Shown piece after piece: positions 48,501-59,620 of a stretch of DNA of 64,000 nucleotides. The translations under genes and the position numbers were made by a program. The notes beneath the pieces were generated by a model that worked only from the letters and a program-made list of their open reading frames with translations, had not been told where the DNA came from and made no database searches. Numbering within the stretch: position 1 is the first letter of the stretch; each line of letters opens with the position of its first letter. Origin of the DNA: Gaeumannomyces sp. JS-464 (taxonomy: Eukaryota; Ascomycota; Sordariomycetes; Magnaporthales; Magnaporthaceae); the NCBI GenBank assembly GCA_002197995.1, contig NGZR01000001.1:7006001-7070000 (forward strand), read 5' to 3'.

Positions 48501-48961
48501 AGGAGATGAAGAAGACGATGAAGGTCGAGGATGTGAAGCAGAGTCTTCAGCAGATCATCCAAGGCTGCGCGCAGCAGACAGAAGCCAAGCCCAAGCCCCT
48601 GGACCTGCAGAGGGGTTTCGCCACCATCCCCCTCCGCGGCATCGATGTGCCTTTCCATTCGACCTTCCTGCGCAGTGGCGTGAAGCCATTCCGGTCTTTC
48701 CTCCTCAAGAAGATCAACAAGACCACGATCGACCCGTCCAAGCTTTTGGGCAAGTACATCCCGAACGTGACGGCGAAGCCCTTTGCGCTCACCAAGGAGT
48801 ACTTCGAGGACGTCTACCGCCTGACGAACTCGCCTCGCATCAGTGCCATCTTGGCCAACTGGGAGAAGTACCAGGATGACAACGCCGTCCCTTCGAGCCT
48901 TGTCGGCAATGAGACCAATGGCGCCAACGGTCACAACGAGAGCGTTCCTGCCTCAGAGTAA
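42585..48961 (+). CDS. FAS1: Fatty acid synthase subunit beta (FAS1)
   Basis: Beta chain of the same fatty acid synthase, with acetyl transferase, enoyl reductase, dehydratase and malonyl/palmitoyl transferase domains in that order. It starts [20 protein letters not shown] and soon reaches the conserved [12 protein letters not shown]. The acetyl transferase has its serine in GATGHSQGI. The enoyl reductase shows [14 protein letters not shown] and [14 protein letters not shown]. The hot-dog dehydratase has [12 protein letters not shown] and [13 protein letters not shown] near 47340-47410. The final transferase has [16 protein letters not shown] and [12 protein letters not shown] near 48140. One intron (47769-47831; GTAAGT, CTAAC, ACAG) rejoins in frame. 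The exons total 6,314 nt. The frame breaks near 42668-42688, 45302, 45340, 45354, 45593 and 46031. Replacing about seven lost bases gives some 2,107 codons, the usual size. Conservation continues across every break. Confidence 0.98.
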
Positions 48962-50436
48962 TGAGGCGAGTGGGGAAGGGGCTGTTGCTTGTGACATTGA
49001 GGCATGGCACATCCAGAAGCATTGTTTTCTTGTTTGGTCGGGGTCTGGGGAGACTGCTACGGGCTTTATTTGTACAGGATGGCGCAAAGAAGGTGTGTTC
49101 TATATGTTTTATATGCCTAATGCGGGGTTATGAGTGGTACGGTTTGCTTTTTAGATGGCAGTCGAAAAGTCAGGGATTTGACACACTCACCGTGCCCTAC
49201 TGCGGGCAACGGTAAGATACATAATTGAAATTCCTAGCATGAGATTAGACACCTTGACTCGTCCCGGCTGCGCCCGCTTACAGATTTTTTTGAGATGGGT
49301 GCAACATGTGTAGGTATCACAAGCCAATGCCCTAGTCTCATTAGCAGACGGCACTGCAGGCACCCGAGACAAACAGGCTGCGGTGTGCACCAGACCCAAA
49401 ATCAAGCATGAAAACGGCTGTATTTCCCTCGCACACACGGGCTAGGCTAGGGATTTCAAAGACAGCGTTGGTGGTTGACGTCGCAGGGGCATTTGCAGTG
49501 CGGAAAATAATGAGACCGAAAGGAGAGATGACTGGAGTCGGTCAAGGGTGCAGCTCGGAGGCTGGCGAGCGAGGGCGAGGCTGTGGACGGTTGCCGGCGG
49601 TGACCGAAACGCGGGGAACAGCGACTTGGGTCGCCCTGCTGCATCGTCCGGGCTGTATCTGGTGGGCGCACACCAGCGACGCGGCGCGAGCTGCGAGAGG
49701 CCCGACGCCTCCACGCTAGGAATGCATGGGATCAAGCCACCAAGCGGTGCTGCTGTTTGTCGCCGACAGAATGCACCATTAACGACATGACAGTATCATA
49801 ATTGACCAGGCTAACCAGGGGCTTATCTCAATCCGGGGTATCTCACCCAGAAATGGAGGTACCTGTCGTTTGGTATCTCTTGGCCAGGGTTGCTATCTTT
49901 GGTTCCTTCTGCTCGGTGAGAGTCATGACATGTCGTTGGATATAAAACCCGCCCACTCATGCGCATGGCTGACGTCTCAACAAACATGCACTGTTAGGGA
50001 GTTGATTGCCCGTGCTGAAGGTGTGCGCTGGGGTCATTGTGACGTCTTTATCTGTTTATTTATTGGTATATATCCTCCCTGCCCACTCTCCCTTGCTTGT
50101 GTTCATCGGCAATCTCTCATGCCAAGCCTCATACCCAAGCAACCGTGGCCCGTAGCTCAACCTCACATCACCAAACACCCGCGGATAACCGGAATAGCCG
50201 AGCTGCCTCACCGTCCCTCCTCCAAGAGCGCCCAGAAAGAGTAAATATTGACTGGGAAATACCCAACACCATACACACCAGGCGCACATAAAGTTTCACG
50301 GCAGCGCCCATCTTATTACCCATTTTTTTTTTTTTTTTTGGCTTTTTGGCTGCTCGGAGGGTGTGACGTGGCGCTCGAGCGACGGCGGTGTGTCGATAAG
50401 AAGGGAAAGGACACCAGGAGCTTAACACTAGCCTCC
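48962..50436. other. FAS1 3' region and guanine deaminase promoter
   Basis: About 1.5 kb of non-coding DNA. It contains a TATAAAA at 49941-49947 and several GATA sites before the guanine deaminase gene, and a T17 run at 50323-50339. No other coding sequence is seen. Confidence 0.55.
49822..49827 (-). promoter_or_regulatory. GATAAG element upstream of guanine deaminase
   Basis: CTTATC on the + strand. Further GATA cores are at 50048-50052 (minus), 50184-50188 and 50395-50400 (plus). Purine-catabolism genes in Aspergillus and Neurospora are controlled by the GATA factor AreA/NIT2, so a cluster here is plausible. Control is inferred. Confidence 0.35.
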
Positions 50437-52103
50437 ATGACTCTCCAAACAAACGGGCTCGGCAGCGGCGCTTTGGGCGGCGCGGTGCCGACGCCGGCCC
50501 CGGAACATTGCGGCGAGAGGACGCACAAGCTCTTCCTGGGAACCTTCATCCACAGCCAATCGCTGGGCGAGCTGCGGTACAGGCACGGGGCCGCCGTCGC
50601 CGTCTCCCGCGAGGGCAAGATCGTCGCCGTCGAGGAGGCTTGCGACCGCAAGAGGGCCGAGGCGGAGCTGCTACCGCGGCTGGGCTGGGCCCTTGATGAT
50701 GTCATCGTCGTTGCTGCCAAGGAGGGACAGTTTTTCTTCCCGGGCTTTATAGGTAGGTGTGGAAGGGGAGTTTTTTTTTTTTTTTTGGGGGGGGGGGGGG
50801 GCTACGAGGCAGAGTGGCTCATGATGGCGACAAAATCAGCTGACAAGCAAACAACCCTACAGATACGCACTTGCACGCGTCGCAGTACCCCAACGTGGGC
50901 ATCTTTGGCAAGTCGACGCTCCTGGACTGGCTTCACAAGTACACCTTCCCGATGGAGGCGTCGCTGGCGGACCCGTCCCGCGCGCGGCGCGTCTACGGGC
51001 GGTGCGTGCGCAAGACGCTGAGCCACGGCACGACGTGCGCCGCCTACTACGCCACCATCGACGTGGCTTCAACCAACCTGCTGGCCGACATCTGCCTCGC
51101 GGCGGGCCAGCGCGCGCTCGTCGGGCGCGTCTGCATGGACTCGGACCTGCAGCCCGACTGGTACCGCGACGAGAGCTGGGAGGCGGGGGTGAGGGCGACC
51201 AAGGAGTGCATCGGGCACGTGGAGAGGATCGACCCGGGCTTCGGGACCGTGAAGCCCGTCATCACGCCCCGGTTCGCGCCCAGCTGCTCCGTGGAGATGA
51301 TGACGGCACTCGCGAAGCTGCAGGCCGAGACGGGCCTGCCGGTGCAGACGCACGTGAGCGAGAACACGGCCGAGATCGAGCTGGTCAAGGAGCTGTTTTG
51401 CGGCGGCGGCGGCGGTGGCAAGGTGACTAAGAATTGCGATGCGACGGTCGCCAAGGACCAGGAGGAGGAGAAGGAGGACGTGCTCGGGTCGACGTACACT
51501 GGGGTGTACGAGCGCTACGGGTTGCTGACGGACAAGACGATCCTGGCGCACGCAGTGCACCTGTCCGAGGGCGAGGCGGACCTGATCGCGGCCCGGGGCG
51601 CAAAGGTCAGCCACTGCCCCTGCAGCAACAGCTCCATCACGTCGGGGGCCGCGCGCGTCCGGTGGCTGCTCTCCAGGGGCGTCGAGGTCGGGCTGGGGAC
51701 CGACATGAGCGGCGGCTACTCGCCGTCGGTGCTCGAGGCGGCCCGGCTCGCGCTCCTCGTCAGCCGGCACGTGGCCATGGGCGGCGACGACGCGGCCAAG
51801 CTGGCGGTCGAGGAGGTGCTGTACCTCGCCACCGTGGGCGGGGCCAGGTGCGTGGGCCTGGGCGGCCAGGTCGGCGCGTTCGAGCCGGGCTTCGACTGGG
51901 ACGCGCAGCTGATCGGGCTCGGCGGCGTGGGCGACGACGGGGAGGATATCGTCGAGGACGGGTGTGGCGAGGCCGGGGGCAACGTCGACGTCTTCGGGTG
52001 GGAGACGTGGGAGGACCGTGTGGCCAAGTGGCTGTTCAACGGCGACGATCGGAATACCAAGATGGTCTGGGTTCGCGGGAGGCTTGTCCACCAGAGGAAG
52101 TGA
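50437..52103 (+). CDS. Guanine deaminase
   Basis: Zinc hydrolase of purine catabolism that converts guanine to xanthine and ammonia in the cytosol. Exons 50437-50752 and 50863-52103 give 518 residues. The intron (50753-50862) splits the metal-binding motif PGFI/DTHLHASQYPN and holds a T16-G15 double homopolymer. Catalytic elements of the amidohydrolase fold are all visible: HLH in the first motif, PRFAPSCS, the His of QTHVSENTAEIE, the His of ILAHAVHLSEGE, and the Asp of GLGTDMSGGYSPSVLEAAR. The residues YPNVGIFG and HGTTCAAYYAT are typical of fungal and animal guanine deaminases. Two low-complexity insertions are unusual: a Gly6/acidic loop after KELFC and a Gly/Asp-rich loop before WETWEDRVAKWLFNGDD. 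The frame is intact. Confidence 0.95.
50771..50801 (+). repeat. T16-G15 tract within guanine deaminase intron
   Basis: Sixteen T followed directly by fifteen G, inside the intron at 50753-50862. The length of such a run is hard to sequence reliably. Confidence 0.9.
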
Positions 52104-53693
52104 CGGATGCTTGCTTGCTGCTTGCCTGCTTGGTCAGAATGCCGAGAATGTGTCCGAATATGGCTGTGATTGTTTTTCTTGGCGGAAGTTATCACATTCG
52201 TCCATCTGAGATTTGTTCGGTCCTTTTCTTTTGTTCCTCATGCCTCCAGACCCTCGGTTGCGATGGAAATAGACTAGGCGCCCACCATGGGATTTCGTTT
52301 TTCGCTTTCGCCACCGCCCTTTTCTCGACGATCATGATTGCTACACATTGAGTTCCGCGAACACATGCAGAAACATGGAGGGGAAAAGTCTAGGCTAGCT
52401 CGTCCACGACAGCGAATTTGGCATCTCCCTGCTGAACCACCCCAGCAAAAATCAAGATACGGCCAAGAAGACAGGAAAGACTCGAGACAGTGATGCTATT
52501 TTTTTTTCCCTTTCCGTCGTCCACGAGCCATGTCACCAAAGATGCCCTCTGCTTTGTGAACGGGCTCCAAGCTAAACTAGACCCATCGTCATCCCTATTT
52601 TCTGCCTTGTGAAGATGCCGATCGGCAGTGATGACGGTTTCATGCGTTAGACCAAGGCTGCCACTGCTAGCGTCGCGGGAGGCTTCGGATATCTTTAGGA
52701 GTCCAGAAAGGGGTTCTTGACATTGCAGGTGTCAGCAAACGAAGACGCTCTGGGGATAAATCCGATGGCCAATTTCACTGATGACTCAAAAACGGGCGCA
52801 GCGGGAATGGGAGATTATGAAAGGCAAGCCACCGAAACGCAGGATCGTTCCTCTCGTCTCGGCTCCAGATGCAAACCGTCGAGAGACATCAATGTGCTTG
52901 CTCTGACCTTTCGACAACTCAGCCCTGGGGCTGATTCGGGACCGCGATATGGATCTGGCACCAACCAAGTAAGTGGCTTCTCGAAAACGTGGTCCAAGGA
53001 TTTCTCGACCAAAGTGCCGTGGTCCAATCATGGAACAGGCTAGCTACCATCTTTGATTCCAAAGAAGCGAAGAGTGATCAGCATCTCAACCTCAACCCCA
53101 CCTTTCTTTCAGCCGCAGAGGCTAGGGCAGCAGGGGGCCACAGGGTTCCGACCACGGCCTGCTCTCGGCCAGTCGTGGGACGCCCAGACTGCCAGACTGC
53201 CTCCGTATTCCAACCCAATCCGCCCAACCTAAAGCGCCCTTGTCGCCGCGCGTCTGGCCAATAGGGGGCCGCAGGGAGCCTTCCTGCTTGCACCCGCGTG
53301 GTGGCTTGTCCTTGCAGATTTTGCCTTTGAGATGCGCATCTCTCACTCTCTCTCCTTACAGTAGCGCGATTTCGGGACATAGCGGTGGCACTGCATTTCA
53401 CAGCATTTTCGTTTGCTCGGCATGGTATTGGTCCGTGGATAGTGGGCATTTTTTTTGTTAAGGAGATGATGGGGCTGGTGCAGGAACAAAGATGGATAGT
53501 CCTGGTCTGGCACCCGTACCCGTAGGAGGATGATGAAGATAAAGCGAGGCCGGTAGCCCCTCTTCTGTATTCGTCCTGGCCCCCCTGGTGCTGCTTCCAC
53601 TGCGTTCTCCTCTCCACCACTGGTGCCAGCTGTCTCGCCTTCCTTGCGCTCAGTCCAAGGCTTTCTCTCAGCCTTCTCAATTCCACCATCACA
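52104..53693. other. Intergenic region before the MARVEL-like gene
   Basis: About 1.6 kb of non-coding DNA between two genes on the same strand, holding the guanine deaminase 3' end and the next promoter. Open frames here are short and without recognisable motifs. Confidence 0.55.
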
Positions 53694-54652
53694 ATGGCTG
53701 TGCGCGGTCTCATCGCCCGTGGCGTCCCCAAGACGCTTCCGAGGTGGCTTCTCTACGTCAAGATCGTCATCCTTGTCCTGGCCCTCATCATCCTCGCCCT
53801 CGCCGCATATGCCATCTCCATCTTCAGCAGCGGCACCAGCTATGGCTACTACTATGCCGGCACGGGAGCTCCTGGCCTTTTGATCTTCGTTGTAAGTGCC
53901 ACTTGCTTCAATGACTAGGTAATCGCGGCCTCGTGGCGATGCAGCGAACGCTGACAAGCAACCTACCGTTCTCTTTCACAGGCAGTCAAGACCCTCATTG
54001 TGTACGGCGTCGTCACTGCAATCCAAATCTGGGCCCCGCGCATGTTCTTCCGCATTGCCGCCCTCATCGCGTATCTTCTCGGCATCATCTTCTGGCTGGC
54101 CTCCTGGGGCTGGGCCGCGAGTGTCGCCGGTGTCTACTTCTCCCTGGCCAACACTTATTCGAACCGTGTCTATGGAGATCTGCCGAGCAAGCTTAGGCAG
54201 GAGGGAGGTGCCATGGCCGGCTGTGCCGCCATTGGTGCCGTCGCTTGGTAAGTCCTTGCTACCTCGGCATTATCCTGCACTTGTCAAACCGAGTGGGAAG
54301 TATTTTACCAAAAATGCCTTTCTTGCTAACAACACGCACACTTCACAGGGTCCTGTCCATTGTCAACGTTGCCTTCTTCATCAAGGCCTGCCTGAGCGAC
54401 CCCGACAGCGAAGGTGCCAACACCCACCAGCAGGCCGAGCTGGGCCAGATCCCGTACAAGGCGCAAGAGGCCAATGGCCCCGCTGGTCCGCAGCAGGGCG
54501 TGTACCAGCAGGCCCCTTACCAGCAGCCGCAACCGGGACAGCCGCCCTACGGCCAGCCGGCACCTTACGGCCAACCCGCCCCTGTCTATGGTCAGCCTGC
54601 GCCCGTTTACGGACAGCCCGCCCAATTCCAGCAGCCGTACGCCGCTCAGTAG
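53694..54652 (+). CDS. MARVEL-like four-helix membrane protein
   Basis: Predicted tetraspan membrane protein of 255 residues from three exons (53694-53891, 53982-54247, 54349-54652). The introns at 53892-53981 and 54248-54348 have GTAAGT donors and CACAG acceptors. Four hydrophobic segments are clear: VKIVILVLALIILALAAYA, then TLIVYGVVTAIQIW, then IAALIAYLLGIIFWLASWGW, then AIGAVAWVLSIVNVAFFI, with the last one split by the second intron. This spacing, with GDLPSKLRQEGGAMAGCAAIG before the fourth helix, matches fungal MARVEL-domain proteins. Members sit in plasma or internal membranes, and their role in fungi is mostly unknown. The C-terminus is a Pro/Gln/Tyr tail built on repeats of GQPAPVY, typical of exposed cytoplasmic tails. 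The frame is intact. Confidence 0.85.
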
Positions 54653-55715
54653 AGCGGCTGTGCCTTGTCGGGTTTATCTCTTGTGGCTTGAGACGGTGGG
54701 ACGGATAGGGAAGGGGAACAAGCTGTCGCTGTGACAGCGACGCTTCGTCACGATCATGGAAAGCTATTTCTTGAATGATGCCTCAGATACCATGGCGGTA
54801 GGGTGGATACAGTGTGCGATAAAGAAAATAGTCGAGCTCGGTGTAATCCATTTCAAGTGAATACAGGTTACTGACCTGGACCGGGCTGCCAGCCTTGTCG
54901 TTGTGATTAGCTTTCTTTTCTCGGAATGGGATCACCGTCTGGGTCCTTTCATTTGCGCATCAAGAAACAAGCCTGCGACAGTCTAGTGAACGGAGACCCT
55001 TCCCTGACTCTTGTCTCCATGGAATATTTATATAGGTAATTCAATTCGTTACAAACCTAGCCCCGAGATCGTGTTCAATGGCCACCTGCAGGCCAGTGTG
55101 GTGACTTCCGTGTCTGTCATTGAACAGATGCCATCGCGATCATCCCTGAACTTTCTTGGCGGGGGCATTCTCTGCTTCAAGGGAGCACGGACAAGGGTTA
55201 CAGCGTCTACGAGGGTGAAGTGCAACTGAATATGGGCCAAGCCGCTATTCACTGGGGTAGGTAACTTCTGGGTAGATCCCATTGGGTGAAGCAAAGGGCA
55301 AATACAGACTTCCGGATGAGCTGTCGGAACGTGAATGCTTTGGTGGTGGGAATAGCCTCCCAAGTTCACTCGAAAGACCTTGGGGCTCGCCCAAAGAGTC
55401 GCTTTCGCTGCTAGGGCCCCATGTATCCTTAGACGAAGATCAAACAATGAAATAATTGAAATTGCTGATTGTCATTCTATTTTGATCTTGCGGAGGCGCT
55501 GAATGGACGCATGGCGAGCTGTCACTGCAGTTTCTTGATCACTTCAATTCTTGCAACATCATCATTCCCAGTGATAAGCACGAAGTGTGTGCTCTGGCTG
55601 CAGAGAGCGCAGTAGAGATTTGAGTGTAAAAAGGGCTCCCCTTTCCCCCAAATCTCCCTCAACTCTCCATCTCCATCAGCATCTCCTACTTCAACACATC
55701 AACATCCTCTCCTCG

Positions 55716-55739
55716 GCTCCTAGTACTCTTACTAGGAGC
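55716..55739. repeat. Perfect 10-bp inverted repeat (hairpin 1)
   Basis: GCTCCTAGTA, loop CTCT, then TACTAGGAGC. The stem is perfect. Confidence 0.9.
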
Positions 55740-55743
55740 GCCC

Positions 55744-55764
55744 GGGGTCCCTTCTGGGGACCCC
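55744..55764. repeat. Perfect 8-bp GC-rich inverted repeat (hairpin 2)
   Basis: GGGGTCCC, five-base loop, then GGGACCCC, only four bases after hairpin 1. Confidence 0.9.
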
Positions 55765-58700
55765 AGTGCGATTCCTGTCACCATCGATAGAGTATCCTTG
55801 GAGGAAGAGAGGTCCCAAAAAAGAAGAAAAAAAAGCATCAAGAATCACCACAAAAAAAATCCGTTTCAACTCTCCATTCCCTTTGTTCCCTCGAAAACGC
55901 CAAAAAAAAAGGACACAAAAACAACCCACAGCATCATGTGCCCCTAGGGTCGATCAAGTCCACGTGAGGAGCGATGCTCTTGGTCGACACCCACGGGGTT
56001 CGCGGAGGAGGAGCCACCAATCGCAGCCGCCGCTCAACTGTCTCCAAGGAGACGACAACATGGTTGCGATTCACGCAAGTGGCTCTTCTCCGCGGGCCTC
56101 TGGGTAGCTCTAGACTGGGCCGAGTATTGTAAAACCTACAAGCGGTACGTACAAGCTGCAGCGTCGACAACCTCCTGACGTGCCACCACACCCAGCCAAT
56201 CCATGCCGCGGATGAATGCAAGACTAACCGGGCTCTCTCCCCCTTGACAGGCGTCGAGGTATACCTTTTCCTTGTGGATTCTATTCCGCTGTTTTTCTTG
56301 GACTACAGGCCTCCTCGTCCATGTACGGTTCGACTACGCGACGACGATCGGCACAATCGCCTCCTTTCTTGTGTTGGACTCTGTGCACCTTGGGCACGGC
56401 CTCAACAGCCGTCTGTCGACGGCTGGCACCATGTTGCTGTGCTTCGGCCGGGGGCCCGCGTCCTCCACTGCACGACAGAGATCTCGTCCCGGATATGATG
56501 ATGGCCTGGATATGTCACCAAACCGGCCCTCTCTATCCGACCCCGACGAAGTCCGGCTCAGGAAGCACAGCCGCAGATACTGCAACACAACCGAACGATC
56601 GTCGAGGAAAAGAAAAAAAAAAGTTTAAAAGCATAAAAATAGAGTTGCAACAACAGCCTTTCATGCATTCAGCGTCAGCCAGTCCGGAGACCTTGGCTCG
56701 CACTTCCCCTAGCTGTCGACACTCCTTATCAACAATGGTGCTGGGCCGACGGTAAAAACGGCAACCACTTTATACACCAGCCGACCAGTGGCTATTGCGG
56801 ACGCGGCCCGCCCAAAGACAAGAGCCGCGGGCGTTTGATCCCGCCAGCCTCCAGCGGCGGCGACGGATAGCTGCAGTCAACAGCTCGGATCCTGTCTCCG
56901 GCATGCCTTGCTGATCAACATTCTCTCTCGGCGTCTGTGCCGCGGTCGACGCGGCGTTGGGTGCGGTACGGGCGATCTGGCGAGCCATGACACCGTGCAC
57001 GACCCTGTTGAGAATATTTCCGATGATATCTTGGTTCGTTCCGGCCTGGAACCAGTCGCCTCTTTCTACGACCTCACACAGCGGTCAACTTCACGACTTC
57101 GCCGCTTCCTGCGTCGGGCATTGCGCCCTAGGCACGAGCCCCACTACGAAGAGCAGTAGCACGCAAGGTTGCTGCTGCAGTGCCTGATGTATCACAGCCT
57201 ACTGTTGTCAACCGTAGAGCCTCTCTTATCGGTGCTCTAGATCAGCCAAAAGAATGTCACGGCTCAAGACAGCGGGCGAACAAGCATTCGCAATTTGATC
57301 CATCAGCTTCGTAGGGGGTTCGGCTGTGCTGCCGTTCGGCATGTCCAATGAACAGTGCCAGAGTTAAAACCCACAAGATACACTGGATTCATGGCACATT
57401 CTGGTTTGGCCGCGTCGGACATGCGCGCCTTGCTGGGCGCACCTCTCTTGCGCCTCTCGACGGATGCTACAAGAGAATCCCCCAGATCCAGCGAAACGGA
57501 TGACGCCCTCCGAACTCGGAGAACCAGCATTCAGCGAGTCTCTTAAGGCTTGTCAACCCTGGCCCGTTCGAGTGGCGCCCATCATCCCCGAGATCCTGAG
57601 AAACATGCGGCCTAACAGCGGCCGGTGGGGAGGCTCTCCAGAGAACAGTAGGCCAAGACGCACAGCGCGGGCGACCTGTCCGGCGCTTTCATTCGTAACA
57701 GCCTTACGGAAACCCGGGGGAGGCCAATATTGGCTCGCGCCGGGCTGAATCGCAAGATAGCAAGGCAGTGACTCACATCCACAGCCCCAGGATGCGCCTG
57801 CCTAGGGCTGGTAGTGTCTTAGATTGTTCTGGCAATATGCGAGTCGCAACAGCAGAAGTCGAGTCGACTAGCCGAGCGTGTATGCTCTGAGAATAACCAC
57901 TGTCCTGGCATCAATTGTCTGGCCATTTTGGGTATGATCGGTGCCCCGGCAGCAAACTGCACGCCCTCTCGCCCCGGACTACCGTCGTGTATCGACAGCG
58001 CAACAGCCCAATGGTTCGCTGCCTGCAGGTACATGGTCTCTAGGGTTGTTCATCGGCATTTCGGCACATGGTGACCCATGGGATCGTCAAGGACGGCTTC
58101 AGGAATCGCGAGGGCCGGCTTTCCGGCTGGCCGCCCCGAGACTCTCCTTGGTTTGCGGCAAGCCGTGTGTGCCGGAGTCCGGGCCACGGCTTCCTATGGT
58201 TTTCCGAAGAGATTCTCACCAGCATCACCTCAACCCTGCCTGAATACAAGACCACATGCGCACATTGGCGGTTCCGAGCCGGTCACGCAAGCAGACAGCA
58301 TGGGAAGTCGGAAAGCTCTATGAGGCCTCGCCCAGCTCAGTGTGCGGCAAGAAGCCGGTAGTTGTTGTGGCAAACCCCTTTCTCGACAGCTTGGCGACAC
58401 AGCACACCTGCCTGGTACTGCGAAGCCACAGAACACATGTTGTCGATGGCTTGCGCTCTGCCACTGCCTGCATCGGTTATGTCCTTTTCAGATTGTTTCA
58501 GGGTCAGGTCACCATCGGAGCAGCTGGAGCGAAAGGAGGTCTTGATGTTGACACACACCCTCCGGGTTCAGTCACTTTTGCTGCCTGTCGCTCAAGGACT
58601 TCTTGCAGCTTAGCGGTCTTCTTTACTGGGATCCGTGTGCCGAACTGAGCCTTTGCGCCGGCGCGCCGGCGGGCTCGTTCCATGTTGGCACTATTGTTTC

Positions 58701-59328
58701 CCGGCCTTGCTATATTGGTTATCGTCGACAGCCGCGGGCTCCTGTAATTGCCAGCATCACCTTTCGCCAAACAGGGTTGATTCAACCGAGACATGGGATC
58801 GTCCTCTTTGCCACATGGAGCGGCCCCCGCCGTCTAGGTTCCGATCTTCCACGGCTTCGATCGGCATCCCCTCGTCGGCGGTCGGCACGAAGTACAGGGA
58901 AACTCTCGCGCGCGCCCAGCAGCAGCCCGACGTTGAACCTGATGCCACCATTTGCCGGCTCCGATTCTCATTCGCAGCGATCCGTAGCCATCAAAGCGAT
59001 CAAAGCCACCAAAGCCACCAAGATCATCCACGTCTTTAGGCCACTGGAAAGAGGTGATATTGATTCCGGGGGCCTCGGGCAGCGAGCGCCTTCCACCTGA
59101 CGCGGACCACCCAGAGCGGCTGTACAGGCCGTGAGGTTGATTATGCGCTGCGAGGTGCCAATTTCGGTGCCCCAGCCGCCGCCGGGGTCGCGGTAGCTTC
59201 CAGTTGCGCTCCTTGACGAGGTTCCTCTAGAGCTTCATGTGTATGACAAGCTGGTCGAGAATGAGGTTGAACCGACAGTTCTGGCTGAGGTCCGCCTAGG
59301 TCCCTGGTTGACGTAGATACCTGGGTGC

Positions 59329-59611
59329 GTGAGCGAGCTAGACCGGCTTGCGGCGCGTTTCGACCCGGCCCAGGGCATTCCCACCGTTATTAACTCGTAC
59401 GCCAAGTTCCGCCGCCGCTGTCCAGAGAACGGTATCACCGAGGTCTCCCAGCTTGTTGTCTGCGGCAACGGCTCGGTCGACGACCCGGATGCCTCGATGA
59501 TCTACGATCAGACCATGACCCAGATGGAGACGCACTACTCTGATCTAATCAAAAACGTCAGCATCATGCGCCTTGAGCCCAACGACCAGCTGCTCAACAC
59601 CCTCAGGTCGT
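59329..59611 (+). pseudogene. Fragment of trehalose phosphorylase (glycosyltransferase type, ccg-9-like)
   Basis: About 94 residues match the middle of fungal trehalose phosphorylase, a retaining glycosyltransferase that splits trehalose with phosphate; Neurospora clock-controlled gene-9 belongs to this family. Diagnostic stretches are ARFDPAQGIPTVINSYAKFR, VVCGNGSVDDPDASMIYDQT and SIMRLEPNDQLLNTL. The family continues with a conserved sugar-phosphate-binding block (LQLSTREGFEVKVSEALH type). Here the frame ends at a stop right after NTLRS, and the following DNA does not resemble that block. No intron signal rescues it, and the upstream domain is missing. Full-length members exceed 650 residues, so this is a relic, not a gene. 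Confidence 0.68.
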
Positions 59612-59620
59612 AGGGGTTGA

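Larger units (their letters stand above)
54653..59328. other. Gene-poor region with no recognisable intact gene
   Basis: About 4.7 kb. Open frames are short, overlap on both strands and switch frame often. None shows a motif I recognise. Two perfect hairpins lie at 55716-55764. The part from about 57.3 kb onward has a broken look similar to the relics further right and may be decayed coding DNA, but I cannot identify the source. Confidence 0.5.

Noticed and set aside
47117..48934. 605-codon open frame on the minus strand
   Set aside because: Antisense to FAS1 exons, including across the well-supported intron at 47769-47831; a shadow of biased codon use.
57575..57950. Apparent diverged inverted copies (APIIP-type peptides on both strands)
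   Set aside because: Similarity is only about 60 percent over 60 bases by eye and not distinguishable from chance.
58992..59028. Short ATCAAAGC/CCACCAAAG-type repeats
   Set aside because: Only a few imperfect units without even spacers; a simple repeat, not a CRISPR-like array.
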